Source of the DNA: an uncultured Hyphomicrobium sp.
GTDB lineage: Bacteria > Pseudomonadota > Alphaproteobacteria > Rhizobiales > Hyphomicrobiaceae
Assembly (NCBI GenBank): GCA_934555825.1
Contig: CAKTFJ010000003.1
Location: forward strand, 1 to 64,000
DNA length: 64,000 nucleotides
Direction of reading: 5' to 3'
The translations under genes and the position numbers were made by a program. Positions within the stretch are counted from its first letter, which is position 1. Every line of letters begins with the position of its first letter. Shown one piece after another: positions 12,356-21,904 of the stretch. A model generated the notes under the pieces. That model did no database searches, had not been told where the DNA came from, and worked only from the letters and a program-made list of their open reading frames with translations.

Positions 12356-12754
12356 ATGCGCACGCTCGTCATCGTGTTGTCGTCGCTCGTGGCGGCCACT
12401 GCCGCCGGCGCGAAGGAGCGTGCGGCGTTCCTCGCAGGGCAGTACGCGACGGCAGAGCAATGCGAGAAGTTGCGCAAGATCGAGGCGGGCGGAAAGGAGA
12501 ACGTTTCCACCGCGCCCGAGCTGCTCGACGCGAACGGCTTCCGCGGATGGGAAGGCGGCTGCGAGTTTACGAAGATCTTCGAGCATGAGCCCGGACAATC
12601 CTGGCTCGCGTTCATGGTCTGCTCCGAGGGCATGACGGTCAACGCGGCGACATACGTCTTCGTCAAGGACGGAGACGCGTTCGAGGTGCATCAGTCCGGC
12701 CAGGAGCACGGGCCCGAACTCTACACGCGCTGCGACGCCAAGAAGGGAAAATAG
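12356..12754 (+). CDS. Secreted small protein with four cysteines, unknown function
   Basis: A 132-residue protein with an N-terminal signal peptide (MRTLVIVLSSLVAATAAGA). The mature part has four Cys residues (in EQCEK, GGCEF, MVCSE and TRCDA) that could form two disulfides in the periplasm. ATG 12356 is preferred because GGAGAGGA lies 7-14 nt upstream; an ATG at 12341 is also in frame. It ends 3 bp before gatA. No family is recognised; its link to the gat genes is positional. Confidence 0.75.
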   Translation: MRTLVIVLSSLVAATAAGAKERAAFLAGQYATAEQCEKLRKIEAGGKENVSTAPELLDANGFRGWEGGCEFTKIFEHEPGQSWLAFMVCSEGMTVNAATYVFVKDGDAFEVHQSGQEHGPELYTRCDAKKGK

Positions 12755-12757
12755 AAC

Positions 12758-14260
12758 GTGAGTGATCTGACGCACCTGACGCTCGCCGAAGCGCGCGACG
12801 GGCTGAAAAACAAATCCTTCTCCGCCACGGAGCTGACGCAGGCGCACATCGAGGCCATCGGCGAAGCCAATCCCGCGATCAACGCTTACGTGTTGGTCAC
12901 GCCCGAGCACGCCCTCACGCAGGCGAAAGAGAGCGATGCGCGCCTCGCGAAGGGCGAAGCGCGCGCCCTCGAAGGTCTGCCGCTCGGCAACAAAGATCTG
13001 TTCTGCACCAACGGCATTCGCACCACGGCCTGCTCGAAGATCCTGGGCGAGTTCACGCCCACCTACGAATCGACCGTCGGCTCCAATCTCTGGAATGCCG
13101 GTGCCGTCATGCTCGGCAAGCTCAACAACGACGAGTTCGCCATGGGCTCCTCGAACGAGACGAGCGCATTCGGCCCGGTCGTCTCGCCCTGGCGACGGAA
13201 GGGCAGCGCGGACAAGCTCGTGCCCGGCGGTTCTTCCGGCGGCTCGTCGGCGGCCGTTGCGGCGGGGCTCTGCCTTGCGGCCACCGCGACGGACACGGGC
13301 GGCTCGATCCGGCAGCCCGCGGCGCTCACTGGCACCGTAGGCATCAAGCCGACGTACGGCCGCTGCTCGCGCTGGGGCATCGTGGCCTTCGCCTCGTCGT
13401 TGGATCAGGCAGGCCCCATTGCCAAGACCGTGCGCGATGCGGCGATCATGCTCGGCTCCATGGCCGGTCACGACACCAGGGATTCCACATCTGTCGATGT
13501 TCCTGTCCCGAATTACGAGGCGGCGCTTGGCAAGGGTATCAAAGGCCTGCGTGTCGGCGTGCCGAAGGAGTATCGCGTCGATGGCATGTCGAAGGAGATC
13601 GAGGATCTCTGGACCAAAGGCATCGCGTGGTTGAAGGACGCCGGCGCCACGATCCACGAGATCAGCCTGCCGCACACGAAGTATGCGCTGCCCGCGTACT
13701 ACATCGTCGCGCCCGCGGAAGCGTCGTCCAACCTCGCGCGCTACGACGGCGTGCGCTACGGTCTGCGCGTGCCCGGCCGCGACATCACCGAGACGTATGA
13801 AAACACGCGCGCTGCAGGCTTCGGCAAAGAGGTGCGCCGCCGTATCCTGATCGGCACCTACGTGCTCTCGGCAGGCTACTACGACGCCTATTATTTGAAG
13901 GCCCAGAAAGTCCGCACGCTCATCAAGCGCGATTTCGACGAGGCTTGGAACACGGTCGACGTGGTGCTGACGCCGACGACGCCGTCGCCTGCGTTCGCGT
14001 TCGGAGAGAAGTCTGGCGATCCGCTCGCCATGTACCTGGAAGATATTTTTACCGTGACGGTGAACATGGCGGGGCTACCCGGCATATCGGTGCCGGCCGG
14101 CCTCTCGACCGAAGGCACGCCGCTTGGGCTTCAGCTCATCGGCAAGCCTTTTGACGAGGGAACGCTGTTTGCCGCCGGCGAGGCAATCGAGAACGCAGCG
14201 GGCCGCTTTGCTGTGCCCGAGCGATGGTGGACGGGTGCCAAGAACCCGGGAGGCAACTAA
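12758..14260 (+). CDS. gatA: Asp-tRNA(Asn)/Glu-tRNA(Gln) amidotransferase subunit A
   Basis: Amidase subunit that hydrolyses glutamine and delivers ammonia to GatB. The 500-residue protein has the amidase signature: the catalytic Lys in [11 protein letters not shown] (about residue 76), and the Ser-cisSer region [33 protein letters not shown] written across about residues 158-190. The GTG start at 12758 is 3 bp after the preceding stop, so translation is coupled. It is part of the gatC-A-B operon with inserted small genes. Confidence 0.98.
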   Translation: MSDLTHLTLAEARDGLKNKSFSATELTQAHIEAIGEANPAINAYVLVTPEHALTQAKESDARLAKGEARALEGLPLGNKDLFCTNGIRTTACSKILGEFTPTYESTVGSNLWNAGAVMLGKLNNDEFAMGSSNETSAFGPVVSPWRRKGSADKLVPGGSSGGSSAAVAAGLCLAATATDTGGSIRQPAALTGTVGIKPTYGRCSRWGIVAFASSLDQAGPIAKTVRDAAIMLGSMAGHDTRDSTSVDVPVPNYEAALGKGIKGLRVGVPKEYRVDGMSKEIEDLWTKGIAWLKDAGATIHEISLPHTKYALPAYYIVAPAEASSNLARYDGVRYGLRVPGRDITETYENTRAAGFGKEVRRRILIGTYVLSAGYYDAYYLKAQKVRTLIKRDFDEAWNTVDVVLTPTTPSPAFAFGEKSGDPLAMYLEDIFTVTVNMAGLPGISVPAGLSTEGTPLGLQLIGKPFDEGTLFAAGEAIENAAGRFAVPERWWTGAKNPGGN

Positions 14261-14261
14261 G

Positions 14262-14600
14262 ATGGCGGACCCGAAGCGTCCAGGAGAGTGCACGGACATG
14301 AGCGAGGTCCGCGCGGAGATCGATCGTATCGATGCCGCACTTGTGGACCTGATCGCCGAGCGCTTCGGCTACGTCGAACGCGCCTGGCAGCTCAAGAAAG
14401 ACCCGAGCGAGGCGAGCGTGCCCTGGCGCATCCAGCAGGTGATCGACAAGGTGAAGATGCAGGCGCGCCAGCGCGGCCTTCCCGCCGAAATGATCGAGAT
14501 GGTTGGCGCCCAATGGCGCAATATGATCGGCTGGTTCGTGCAATACGAAGAAGAAAAGCTCCGGAAGCTGGAAGCGAGCAGCGGCGGATCGCGGAAATGA
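14262..14600 (+). CDS. AroQ-class chorismate mutase
   Basis: A 112-residue all-helical chorismate mutase type II protein, which converts chorismate to prephenate. The AroQ pattern is visible: SEVRAEIDRIDAALVDLIAE (first helix, with the active-site Arg and acidic residues), RAWQLKKDP (active-site Lys) and IQQVIDKVKMQARQRGLP (second helix). It starts one base after the gatA stop and overlaps the next gene by ATGA, so it is translated as part of the gat operon. An in-frame ATG at 14298 is an alternative start. A role in phenylalanine/tyrosine synthesis is likely; a PchB-like lyase activity cannot be excluded from sequence. Confidence 0.85.
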   Translation: MADPKRPGECTDMSEVRAEIDRIDAALVDLIAERFGYVERAWQLKKDPSEASVPWRIQQVIDKVKMQARQRGLPAEMIEMVGAQWRNMIGWFVQYEEEKLRKLEASSGGSRK

Positions 14601-14884
14601 TTTCCATCAACTCGTTCGATCCGTTGACGCTCGTGCTGATCGCGGCGCTGAACCCCGCGACGATCGCGGTTGCGTTTCTGATGGGCCGGCGCGCGGACCA
14701 GTGGCAGAAACTGCCGGTCGTCGCGTTCGCGGCGTCCATCGTTGGTTTTCTTCTGTATTGGCTGAGCGGCCAGGTCGGTCTCGTCAAGGTGCACGCGCTG
14801 GGTGGAGAGGCTGCGCTCTTCACGCTGCAGTTCGCGTTCGGCTTGGTCTGGGCCCTGGTGGGATATGTGTTGCGCCCGCGCTAA
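14597..14884 (+). CDS. Small three-helix membrane protein, unknown function
   Basis: A 95-residue hydrophobic protein with three likely membrane segments: DPLTLVLIAALNPATIAVAF, LPVVAFAASIVGFLLYWLSG and LFTLQFAFGLVWALVGYVL. Its ATG overlaps the stop of the chorismate mutase gene (ATGA at 14597-14600), showing translational coupling. It ends 24 bp before gatB. I do not recognise a named family. Confidence 0.8.
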   Translation: MISINSFDPLTLVLIAALNPATIAVAFLMGRRADQWQKLPVVAFAASIVGFLLYWLSGQVGLVKVHALGGEAALFTLQFAFGLVWALVGYVLRPR

Positions 14885-14908
14885 GCAGGGCGAGAGGAGA
14901 CGGCTGAG

Positions 14909-16423
14909 ATGCAGGACACCGCAAAGGGTGGCGGCAAGAGCAAAAAGGCGGCGAGCAACCTGATCCCCGGCGCGACCGGCGATTGGGAGGTCGTGATCGG
15001 CATGGAGGTGCACGCCCAGGTCGCCTCAGAATCGAAGCTGTTCTCAGGCTCGTCCACCGCGTTCGGCGCCGAGCCGAACAGCCATGTTTCGCTCGTCGAT
15101 GCGGCCATGCCCGGCATGTTGCCGGTGATCAATTCCGAATGCATCGCCCAGGCGATACGCACCGGCCTCGGCCTCAAGGCCGCGATCAATCTGAAGAGCG
15201 TGTTCGACCGCAAGAACTACTTCTATCCCGACCTGCCGCAGGGCTACCAGATCAGCCAGTACAAGCAGCCGATCGTGGGCGAAGGCGAAATCGAGATCGA
15301 CGTGGACGGCGAGGCAAAGCGCGTCGGCATCGAGCGCCTGCATCTTGAGCAGGACGCCGGCAAGTCGATCCATGACCAGCATCCGGAGTTTTCGTTCGTC
15401 GATCTCAACCGCTCGGGCGTTGCGCTGATGGAAATCGTCTCGCGCCCGGATCTTCGCTCGGCCAAGGAAGCGCAGGCCTACGTCACCAAGCTCCGCACGA
15501 TTCTGCGCTATCTCGGCACCTGCGACGGCGACATGGAGAAGGGCAACCTGCGCGCCGACGTGAACGTGTCGGTGAGGAAGCCCGGCGACGACCTCGGCAC
15601 GCGCTGCGAAATCAAGAACGTCAACTCGATCCGCTTCATCGGCCAGGCCATCGAGGTCGAAGCACGCCGTCAGATCGACATCATCGAGGATGGCGGCACC
15701 ATCGACCAGGAAACGCGCCTGTTCGATTCCGTAAAGGGCGAGACGCGCTCGATGCGCAGCAAAGAAGAAGCGCACGATTATCGCTACTTCCCCGATCCCG
15801 ACCTTTTGCCGCTTGAGCTTGAGCAGTCCTACGTCGACGGCCTCGCCCAGCACCTGCCCGAGCTGCCCGACGAAAAGCGCGCGCGCTTCATGAAGGATTA
15901 CGGGCTCTCGGCGTATGACGCGACCGTGCTCGTCGCGGAGCGCGAGAACGCCGATTTCTTCGAAGCAGTCGCGAAAGGGCGCGATGAGGGCGTGGCGGAG
16001 CCGCGCGACGGAAAAGTGTCGGCCAATTGGGTCATCAACGAGCTGTTCGGCCGCTTGAACAAAGAAGGCAAGGCCATTGCCGATAGCCCTGTATCCGCGG
16101 CGCAGCTCGGCGGGCTTGTCGATCTCATTTCAGCCGGCACCATTTCCGGCAAGATCGCAAAGGACCTCTTTGAGATTCTCTGGACCGAAGGCGGCGACCC
16201 CGCGGAAATCGTGGAAGCCCGCGGCATGAAGCAGGTGACGGACACCGGCGCCATCGAGAAGGCGGTGGACGAAATCATCGCTGCAAATCCCGAGAAGGTG
16301 GAGCAGGCCAAAGCCAAGCCTTCGATGCTCGGCTGGTTCGTGGGTCAGGTGATGAAGACGACGGGCGGCAAGGCGAACCCGGCCGCCGTCAACGAGATGC
16401 TAAAGACGAAGCTCGGCATCTGA
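14909..16423 (+). CDS. gatB: Asp-tRNA(Asn)/Glu-tRNA(Gln) amidotransferase subunit B
   Basis: tRNA-binding kinase subunit that phosphorylates the misacylated tRNA and completes amidation. The 504-residue protein shows [20 protein letters not shown] at the N-terminus of the catalytic cradle, [19 protein letters not shown], and [14 protein letters not shown]. The tail (about residues 350-504) is the helical tRNA-binding YqeY-like domain ending in [11 protein letters not shown]. It is the last gene of the gat operon, followed by a large hairpin. Confidence 0.98.
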   Translation: MQDTAKGGGKSKKAASNLIPGATGDWEVVIGMEVHAQVASESKLFSGSSTAFGAEPNSHVSLVDAAMPGMLPVINSECIAQAIRTGLGLKAAINLKSVFDRKNYFYPDLPQGYQISQYKQPIVGEGEIEIDVDGEAKRVGIERLHLEQDAGKSIHDQHPEFSFVDLNRSGVALMEIVSRPDLRSAKEAQAYVTKLRTILRYLGTCDGDMEKGNLRADVNVSVRKPGDDLGTRCEIKNVNSIRFIGQAIEVEARRQIDIIEDGGTIDQETRLFDSVKGETRSMRSKEEAHDYRYFPDPDLLPLELEQSYVDGLAQHLPELPDEKRARFMKDYGLSAYDATVLVAERENADFFEAVAKGRDEGVAEPRDGKVSANWVINELFGRLNKEGKAIADSPVSAAQLGGLVDLISAGTISGKIAKDLFEILWTEGGDPAEIVEARGMKQVTDTGAIEKAVDEIIAANPEKVEQAKAKPSMLGWFVGQVMKTTGGKANPAAVNEMLKTKLGI

Positions 16424-16437
16424 TCGTCGGAACAGTT

Positions 16438-16494
16438 GCAAACGCGAACGGGCGGGCTCGGGCAAGGCGCCACGGGTCCGCCCGAAGCGTTTGC
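16438..16494 (+). terminator. Large hairpin after gatB
   Basis: Nested stems GCAAACGC/GCGTTTGC (16438-16445 with 16487-16494) and CGGGCGG/CCGCCCG (16449-16455 with 16478-16484) start 14 bp after the gatB stop. Only a short TTT follows nearby, so it may be an RNA-stabilising or Rho-assisted end, not a classical terminator. Confidence 0.55.
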
Positions 16495-16632
16495 GGCGCG
16501 TTTCCTTCGTGAGGCGCAATCGACACACGGCGGGGCCGATTGCACGCCTCCTTGTCCCGGGAGGTTGAATCCGCCGCTCGCCCCGTCATCGTTGTTGAAA
16601 TGGGGAATCGGGTTTCAAACCGAGAGGGCCTT

Positions 16633-17178
16633 ATGAACCGTCTGCAAAAGCTTGTTGCGCAGAGCTGCTCTTGTGCCGCTGTGGTCCTTGCGACGGCCCT
16701 GCTCGGCGCGACTGCGGCACCCGCGGTGGACGGTGCAGCACCTCCGCCGCCGGCTGCGTCCGCGAGCCCGTTCGCAAATCTCGCGGGATGGTGGGGCGGC
16801 AGAGGCCGCATTCGCTTTACGGACGGCAAGACGGAAGACGTGCGCTGCCGCGCGACATACTTCGTCGAGGGCGAAGGAAACGCGCTGCGCCAGAACATTC
16901 GCTGCGCGTCGCAGAGCGGCAAGATCGAGCTCAAGAGCGCCGTGCGCCATGCCGACGGTGCGATCTCCGGCGAGTGGAGCGAGGACGTCTACAACGTGCG
17001 CGGCGAGCTTAATGGCAGCGTGACGCCGCACGGCTTCCGCGTCGGTGTGCAGAGTACGGACGGTGGAACGCTCAGCGCAAACATGGACATCATCGTCAAA
17101 GACACGCGTCAGATGGTGGAGATCCAGTTTTTCAGCGAAACGCTGGTCGGCCTGACGCTGCTGCTCGAAAAAGGCTGA
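16633..17178 (+). CDS. Secreted protein of unknown function
   Basis: A 181-residue protein with a signal peptide (VVLATALLGATAAPAVDG near residues 17-34) and a Pro/Ala-rich stretch before the mature domain. The mature part, starting FANLAGWWGGRGRIRFTDGK, looks like an all-beta extracytoplasmic domain with two Cys residues (VRCRATYF and NIRCASQ). ATG 16633 follows GAGAGGG. The frame extends upstream to 16540, but that part lacks a ribosome site. It is not in an operon. Confidence 0.8.
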   Translation: MNRLQKLVAQSCSCAAVVLATALLGATAAPAVDGAAPPPPAASASPFANLAGWWGGRGRIRFTDGKTEDVRCRATYFVEGEGNALRQNIRCASQSGKIELKSAVRHADGAISGEWSEDVYNVRGELNGSVTPHGFRVGVQSTDGGTLSANMDIIVKDTRQMVEIQFFSETLVGLTLLLEKG

Positions 17179-17281
17179 TTGTCCGCGATAGTCGTTTTTC
17201 CGACTCCGGAGGCCGGAAATATTGTGCGCCACTTTGCCCCGTGGCGCTAAAGAGGCGTGCCCTTGAGCACCCCTCCAAACG

Positions 17282-17395
17282 ATGCCAGAACAAAAGTCGA
17301 GTGGCTGGCCCGTCGGGACGGGGCTGTCGGAAGATCTGCATTTCGCGCTTGAGATCGCAGTCGCGCGCCTTGCGGAGCAGGCAGGCCTCGGTTAG
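17282..17395 (+). CDS. Possible 37-residue small protein upstream of petA
   Basis: An ATG frame encoding MPEQKSSGWPVGTGLSEDLH followed by an amphipathic helix (FALEIAVARLAEQAGLG) sits in the 377-bp gap before petA. The composition looks like protein, but the start has no strong ribosome site (CCCTCC lies upstream on the wrong strand) and the frame is short. Apart from this I see no gene in 17179-17555. Confidence 0.3.
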   Translation: MPEQKSSGWPVGTGLSEDLHFALEIAVARLAEQAGLG

Positions 17396-17555
17396 TGCTG
17401 TCCTACCTGCCTGGCCCAAGATTTTTTCGCAGCATTGATGCGCGTTCGAAAGCGAACCGCAGCGGAGGCGGAAAACAGTAAAGCGGGGCTGACCGAAGTC
17501 AAATCCCTGCAGGGCGCGTCGCGAGTACAACATCCTCGAAATTTGGAGGGCCACG

Positions 17556-18128
17556 GTGGCAAGCGAAGTCGAAGACGTCAATCGCCGCGATTTTCTGGTG
17601 ATCGCCGGAAACGCGTTCGTGGCTGTAGGAGCGGCTGTCACGCTGTGGCCGTTCGTTGCGCAGATGAATCCCGACGCTGGCGCTCAGGCTCTGGCCTCCA
17701 TCGAGGTGGACTTGTCGCCGATCCAGGAGGGGCAGGCCGTCACCGTGATGTGGCGCGGCAAGCCGATCTTCATTCGCAACCGCACGGCCGAAGAGATCGA
17801 GACCGCCGAGGCAGACAAGCTGGACGATCTGCCGGATCGCTCTGCACGCAACGAACTGTTGCCCGAAGCGACGCCCGCCACCGACGCAAATCGCGTCAAG
17901 GAGGGCCACGCCAACTGGCTGGTGCTCGTCGGGATCTGTACGCACCTCGGGTGTATCCCGAAGGGACAGGCGATGGGCGACGCAAAGGGCGAGTTCGGTG
18001 GCTGGTTCTGCCCCTGTCACGGCTCGCATTACGACACGTCGGGTCGTATTCGTAAGGGCCCGGCGCCGCGCAACCTCGATGTGCCGCCCTACGAGTTCGT
18101 CTCTGACACAAAAATCAAGATCGGCTGA
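17556..18128 (+). CDS. petA: Cytochrome bc1 Rieske iron-sulfur subunit
   Basis: The [2Fe-2S] Rieske protein of ubiquinol-cytochrome c reductase, which takes the first electron from ubiquinol. The N-terminus [19 protein letters not shown] (from residue 9) is a Tat-type signal anchor. The cluster ligands are in CTHLGC (Cys128, His130, Cys133) and CPCHGSHYD (Cys152, Cys154, His155). The GTG start has TTTGGAGGG upstream. It is the first gene of petABC; petB follows after 14 bp. Electrons leaving the bc1 complex would meet those from methanol oxidation at c-type cytochromes. Confidence 0.98.
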   Translation: MASEVEDVNRRDFLVIAGNAFVAVGAAVTLWPFVAQMNPDAGAQALASIEVDLSPIQEGQAVTVMWRGKPIFIRNRTAEEIETAEADKLDDLPDRSARNELLPEATPATDANRVKEGHANWLVLVGICTHLGCIPKGQAMGDAKGEFGGWFCPCHGSHYDTSGRIRKGPAPRNLDVPPYEFVSDTKIKIG

Positions 18129-18142
18129 GGGGGCAGCGTCGG

Positions 18143-19420
18143 ATGGACCATACGTCGAGCTACGAGCCGCAAACGAAATTCGGCAAATGGTGGGATGACC
18201 GTCTTCCTATCGCGCGCCTTGCCCACGGGCAGTTCGTGGCCTTTCCCACGCCACGCAATCTCAACTACTGGTGGACCTTCGGCGGCATCCTGACGTTTTT
18301 TCTCGCCTCGCAGATCGTCACCGGCATCGTGCTCGCGATGCACTACCAGCCGAGCGCAGCCGAAGCGTTTAACTCGGTGGAAGCGATCCGCCGTGATGTG
18401 AACTTCGGCTGGCTGATCCGCAACCTGCACGCGGTCGGCGCCTCGATGTTCTTCATCGCCGTCTACATTCACATTTTCCGCGGCCTCTATTACGGCTCCT
18501 ACAAGGCGCCGCGCGAGGTGCTGTGGATCCTGGGTGTGCTCATCTTCCTTGTCATGATGGCGACCGCCTTCATGGGCTACGCGCTTCCCTGGGGCCAGAT
18601 GAGCTTCTGGGGCGTGACTGTCATCACCAACCTGTTCTCGTCCATTAACGAGATCATTCCGGGTCTCGGCACCGCCATCGTCGAGTGGCTATGGGGCGGT
18701 TTCGCCGTTTCCGGCACGACACTGAACCGCTTCTTCGCGCTCCACTACCTGCTGCCGTTCGTGATCGCGGGTCTCGTTATCCTGCATATCTGGGCGCTGC
18801 ACGTCGCGGGCCAGAACAACCCGACCGGCCTCGACATCAAGACCAAGGAAGACGCGGTCCCGATGTATCCCTACGCGGTGGCCAAGGATGCGGTTGGCCT
18901 CTTTGCGTTCCTCATCCTGTTCGCCTGGTTCGTGTTCTTCCTTCCGGATTACCTCGGCCATGCGGACAACTATATCGAAGCGGATCCGCTGGTGACGCCG
19001 CCGCACATCGTGCCGGAGTGGTACTTCCTGCCCTTTTACGCGATCCTGCGCGCAATCCCCTCCAAGCTCGGCGGCGTGATCGCCATGTTCGCCGCGATTG
19101 CGATCCTGGTCGTCGTGCCCTGGCTCGATACGAGCCGCGTACGCTCGGCCAAGTATCGCCCGGTCTACAAGTGGTTCTTCTGGCTGCTCGTGATCTCGTG
19201 CCTCGCGCTGGGTTACCTCGGCGCCATGCCAGCCGAAGGCGCTTACGTCACCTGGTCGCGCATCTTCACGTTCTACTACTTCGCCCACTTCCTGCTGGTG
19301 ATGCCGATTGTGGGCTTGATCGAGCGACCGCGACCACTGCCACGCTCCATCTCGGAGTCCGTGTTGAAGAGTGGAGCGGGCGCGCCCCAGGGCGCCGCTG
19401 CGGCACCAGAGACGCGCTGA
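18143..19420 (+). CDS. petB: Cytochrome bc1 cytochrome b subunit
   Basis: Polytopic core subunit of the bc1 complex with the quinol oxidation and quinone reduction sites and two b-type haems. It has 425 residues and eight expected membrane segments. Haem-binding regions are [20 protein letters not shown] and [25 protein letters not shown], the PEWY Qo-site motif, is in [14 protein letters not shown] (about residues 291-304). The tail ends in a Pro/Ala-rich extension. It sits between petA and petC in one operon. Confidence 0.99.
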   Translation: MDHTSSYEPQTKFGKWWDDRLPIARLAHGQFVAFPTPRNLNYWWTFGGILTFFLASQIVTGIVLAMHYQPSAAEAFNSVEAIRRDVNFGWLIRNLHAVGASMFFIAVYIHIFRGLYYGSYKAPREVLWILGVLIFLVMMATAFMGYALPWGQMSFWGVTVITNLFSSINEIIPGLGTAIVEWLWGGFAVSGTTLNRFFALHYLLPFVIAGLVILHIWALHVAGQNNPTGLDIKTKEDAVPMYPYAVAKDAVGLFAFLILFAWFVFFLPDYLGHADNYIEADPLVTPPHIVPEWYFLPFYAILRAIPSKLGGVIAMFAAIAILVVVPWLDTSRVRSAKYRPVYKWFFWLLVISCLALGYLGAMPAEGAYVTWSRIFTFYYFAHFLLVMPIVGLIERPRPLPRSISESVLKSGAGAPQGAAAAPETR

Positions 19421-19434
19421 GGGGAGAGACAACG

Positions 19435-20292
19435 ATGCGTGTGACCAAAGCCTCTCTCGCTGCGCTGGCCTTCCTCTTCGGCGGAGCCGTCGCAACCCCC
19501 GCTCTCGCGGCCGGCGACGCAGTCCACATCGATCGCCAGTCCTGGAGCTTCTCGGGCTTTACCGGCCAGTTCGACCGGGCCCAGCTTCAGCGCGGCTTCC
19601 AGGTCTACAAGGACGTCTGCGCAGCGTGCCACGGTCTCAACCGTGTGCGCTTCCGCAATCTCTTTGAGGCTGGCGGACCGGAATTCGATGAAGAATCGGT
19701 GAAGGCGCTTGCTGCAAGCTGGCCGAACCAGATCACGGACGGGCCTGACGATCAGGGCAAGATGTTCGAGCGCCCCGCGCTTCAGTCCGATCCGATCCGC
19801 GGCCCCTTCAAGAACAACAACGAGGCGCGCGCGGCCAACAACGGCGCGCTCCCGCCGGATCTTTCGCTCATCGCGAAGGCTCGCACAACGCACTACACCG
19901 GCACGTGGTGGGCGCATCCGTTCTCGATGCTCCGCGATATTGCGACGGGCTACCAGGAAGGCGGCGCGGACTATCTCTATGCGCTGCTCACGGGCTACCA
20001 AGATCCGCCGGAAGGCTTCCATCTGGCTGAGGGCATGCTCTACAACGCAGCGTTCCCCGGCCATCAGTTCGCCATGCCGGCGATGCTGTCGGAGGACAGC
20101 TTCATAACGTATCAGGACGGCACCGGCTCGCTCGATCAAAACGCGCGCGACGTCGCAGCCTTCCTCGCCTGGTCTGCAGACCCTTCGCTCAACGAGCGCA
20201 AGCGGATCGGCTGGCTGGTCATCCTCTATCTCATCGTGACCACGGGCCTCCTCTACGCCGGCAAGCGGCGCATTTGGGCAAAGGCGCACTGA
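19435..20292 (+). CDS. petC: Cytochrome bc1 cytochrome c1 subunit
   Basis: Haem c subunit that passes electrons from the Rieske protein to soluble cytochrome c. The 285-residue precursor has a signal peptide ending near TPALA (residue 25), the haem motif CAACH (Cys62, Cys65, His66), and a Met ligand region near HQFAMPAMLS. A C-terminal anchor is IGWLVILYLIVTTGLLYAG. ATG 19435 follows GGGGAGAG, 14 bp after petB. A terminator closes the operon. Confidence 0.98.
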   Translation: MRVTKASLAALAFLFGGAVATPALAAGDAVHIDRQSWSFSGFTGQFDRAQLQRGFQVYKDVCAACHGLNRVRFRNLFEAGGPEFDEESVKALAASWPNQITDGPDDQGKMFERPALQSDPIRGPFKNNNEARAANNGALPPDLSLIAKARTTHYTGTWWAHPFSMLRDIATGYQEGGADYLYALLTGYQDPPEGFHLAEGMLYNAAFPGHQFAMPAMLSEDSFITYQDGTGSLDQNARDVAAFLAWSADPSLNERKRIGWLVILYLIVTTGLLYAGKRRIWAKAH

Positions 20293-20323
20293 CGCTAATC
20301 GCCGGTGTGCTGACAAAAGATCA

Positions 20324-20349
20324 AGGGCTCCGCGAACGGAGCCCTTTTT
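20324..20349 (+). terminator. Terminator of petABC
   Basis: A 9-bp stem (AGGGCTCCG with CGGAGCCCT, 20324-20332 and 20337-20345) with loop CGAA runs into TTTTT, 31 bp after the petC stop. It is a classical intrinsic terminator. Confidence 0.93.
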
Positions 20350-20461
20350 CGTTGCCGACTATCATCATCCGCACCCTCCACTATTGCTGGCTTCAATCGG
20401 CACAGGAACGCCTGTACGTTTCCCGCAAACATTCACGCTCCGGCGATGGAAGGACATGCGA

Positions 20462-21337
20462 ATGACGAAAACGGTGCTCGGCATCATGGGCGGTAGCGGC
20501 TTTTACAACCTTCCGGGCATCGAGAACGCCCATTGGGAAAAGGTGATGACACCGTGGGGCGCGCCGTCCGACGAGATCTTGTTCGCGGAGATTGCAGGTC
20601 TGCCGATCCGGTTTCTGCCGCGCCACGGCCGCGGGCATCCCGTGCCGCCGTCCGCGATCAATTTTCGCGCCAACATTGACGCCCTGAAGCGCGCGGGCGT
20701 GACCGACCTCGTGTCGATCTCGGCCTGCGGCTCGCTGCGCGAGGATCTGCCGCCCGGTCATTTCGTTCTGGTCGACCAGTTTGTGGACCGCACCTTTGCA
20801 CGAGAGAAGAGTTTCTTCGGGCCGGGCCTCGTCGCGCACGTCTCCGTCGCCGATCCGGTGAGCCCGCTGCTGGTCGACGCCGTCGCGAAAGCAGCAGACG
20901 CAGCAGGCGTGGCCTACACGAAAGGCGGCACTTATCTCGTGATGGAAGGACCGCAGTTCTCCACCCGCGCCGAAAGTTATCTCTATCGGAGTTGGGGTAT
21001 GGACGTGATCGGCATGACCAACATGCCCGAAGCCAAGCTCGCTCGGGAGGCCGAGATCTGTTACGCGACCGTTGCCATGGTGACCGACTACGACTGCTGG
21101 CACGACGATCACGACGACGTGGATGTCGCGTCCATCATCGCCATCATGAAGAGCAACACGGAAAAGGCGCAGCGCCTCGTAACACGTCTCGCGCAGGATT
21201 TTCCGCGCGAGCATCCCGAATGCCCCATCGGGTCCGATCGCGCGCTGGATGTGGCGATCATCACCGCACCTGAAGCACGCGATGCGTCGCTGCTGCGGAA
21301 ACTCGATGCTGTGGCTGGCCGTGTCCTGGGCGGATAG
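20462..21337 (+). CDS. mtnP: S-methyl-5'-thioadenosine phosphorylase
   Basis: Cleaves methylthioadenosine with phosphate to adenine and methylthioribose-1-phosphate, the first step of methionine salvage. The 291-residue protein shows the family motifs GIMGGSGFYNLPGIE at the N-terminus, RHGRGHPVPPSAINFRANID (phosphate site) and YLVMEGPQFSTRAESYLYR. VIGMTNMPEAKLAREAEICY is the purine-nucleoside phosphorylase family 2 signature. ATG 20462 is chosen because AAGGA lies 8 bases upstream; ATG 20456 is too close to it. No other salvage gene is adjacent. Confidence 0.96.
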   Translation: MTKTVLGIMGGSGFYNLPGIENAHWEKVMTPWGAPSDEILFAEIAGLPIRFLPRHGRGHPVPPSAINFRANIDALKRAGVTDLVSISACGSLREDLPPGHFVLVDQFVDRTFAREKSFFGPGLVAHVSVADPVSPLLVDAVAKAADAAGVAYTKGGTYLVMEGPQFSTRAESYLYRSWGMDVIGMTNMPEAKLAREAEICYATVAMVTDYDCWHDDHDDVDVASIIAIMKSNTEKAQRLVTRLAQDFPREHPECPIGSDRALDVAIITAPEARDASLLRKLDAVAGRVLGG

Positions 21338-21339
21338 CC

Positions 21340-21362
21340 AGCGCGTCTACGAACGACGCGCT
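21340..21362. terminator. Shared hairpin between mtnP and the response regulator
   Basis: The stem AGCGCGTC (21340-21347) pairs with GACGCGCT (21355-21362) across a 7-nt loop. It lies between the convergent mtnP and response-regulator genes and overlaps the stop codon of the latter. A short AAGCTTT follows on the plus strand. Confidence 0.5.
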
Positions 21363-21765
21363 AAGCTTTGCCGCCGGTAAGGGTTTCTATATGGCCAATC
21401 ACGCGATCCAGGTCGTAGGGCTTGGGATAGAAGGCGTCGGCCACGGTCGAGACCGACTGAGGAGGCGGACGCCCGGATGCGATGATGACCTTGGTCTCCG
21501 GCCACTGCGCGCGGACCATCTGCGCCAGAACCATGCCGTCGCGCGGCCCCGGCATCTGCACGTCCGTGACCAGAACATCCACCGGCGCGCCGGCGGCGAG
21601 AACCGTCTCGGCCTCGGCCGTGTTACCGGCTTCGAGAACCTGGAAACCAGCCGCGTCCAGTTCCGAAGCGAGCGCGTAGCGGAGCAGCGGCTCGTCCTCG
21701 ACCACCAGCACGGTCGCCGGGCTCCGGGCTTCGGCGGGGGTGCTAAGTTTTTTTGCCATCATCAT
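21361..21765 (-). CDS. Single-domain response regulator (receiver only)
   Basis: A 134-residue CheY-like receiver without an output domain. The acidic pocket is VLVVEDEPLLRYALA, the phosphoacceptor Asp is in DVLVTDVQMPGPRDG, and the conserved Lys is in AFYPKPYDLDRVIGHI. The ATG at 21765 has AGGTG just upstream; a GTG two codons earlier is possible. No histidine kinase is nearby. It may signal by protein contact, as such receivers do in Rhizobiales stress and cell-cycle relays. Confidence 0.9.
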   Translation of the reverse strand: MMMAKKLSTPAEARSPATVLVVEDEPLLRYALASELDAAGFQVLEAGNTAEAETVLAAGAPVDVLVTDVQMPGPRDGMVLAQMVRAQWPETKVIIASGRPPPQSVSTVADAFYPKPYDLDRVIGHIETLTGGKA

Positions 21766-21866
21766 TTTCACCTGTCGAGCAACGTGGCCCCTAAGGTGAA
21801 AGTTCCGGCCAGCCTGGCTTGGAAGAAAGACCGAAGAACCGTTTTATGGGCAACGGAAAGCCGCTT

Positions 21867-21890
21867 GCGCGGAGGGAGGCCCCTCCGCGC
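21867..21890 (-). terminator. Terminator of bfr
   Basis: A perfect 10-bp GC stem (21867-21876 with 21881-21890) and a 4-nt loop lie 15 bases beyond the bfr stop. No strong T-run follows, so its efficiency is uncertain. Confidence 0.6.
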
Positions 21891-21904
21891 GCTGAGGGAG
21901 GGGC

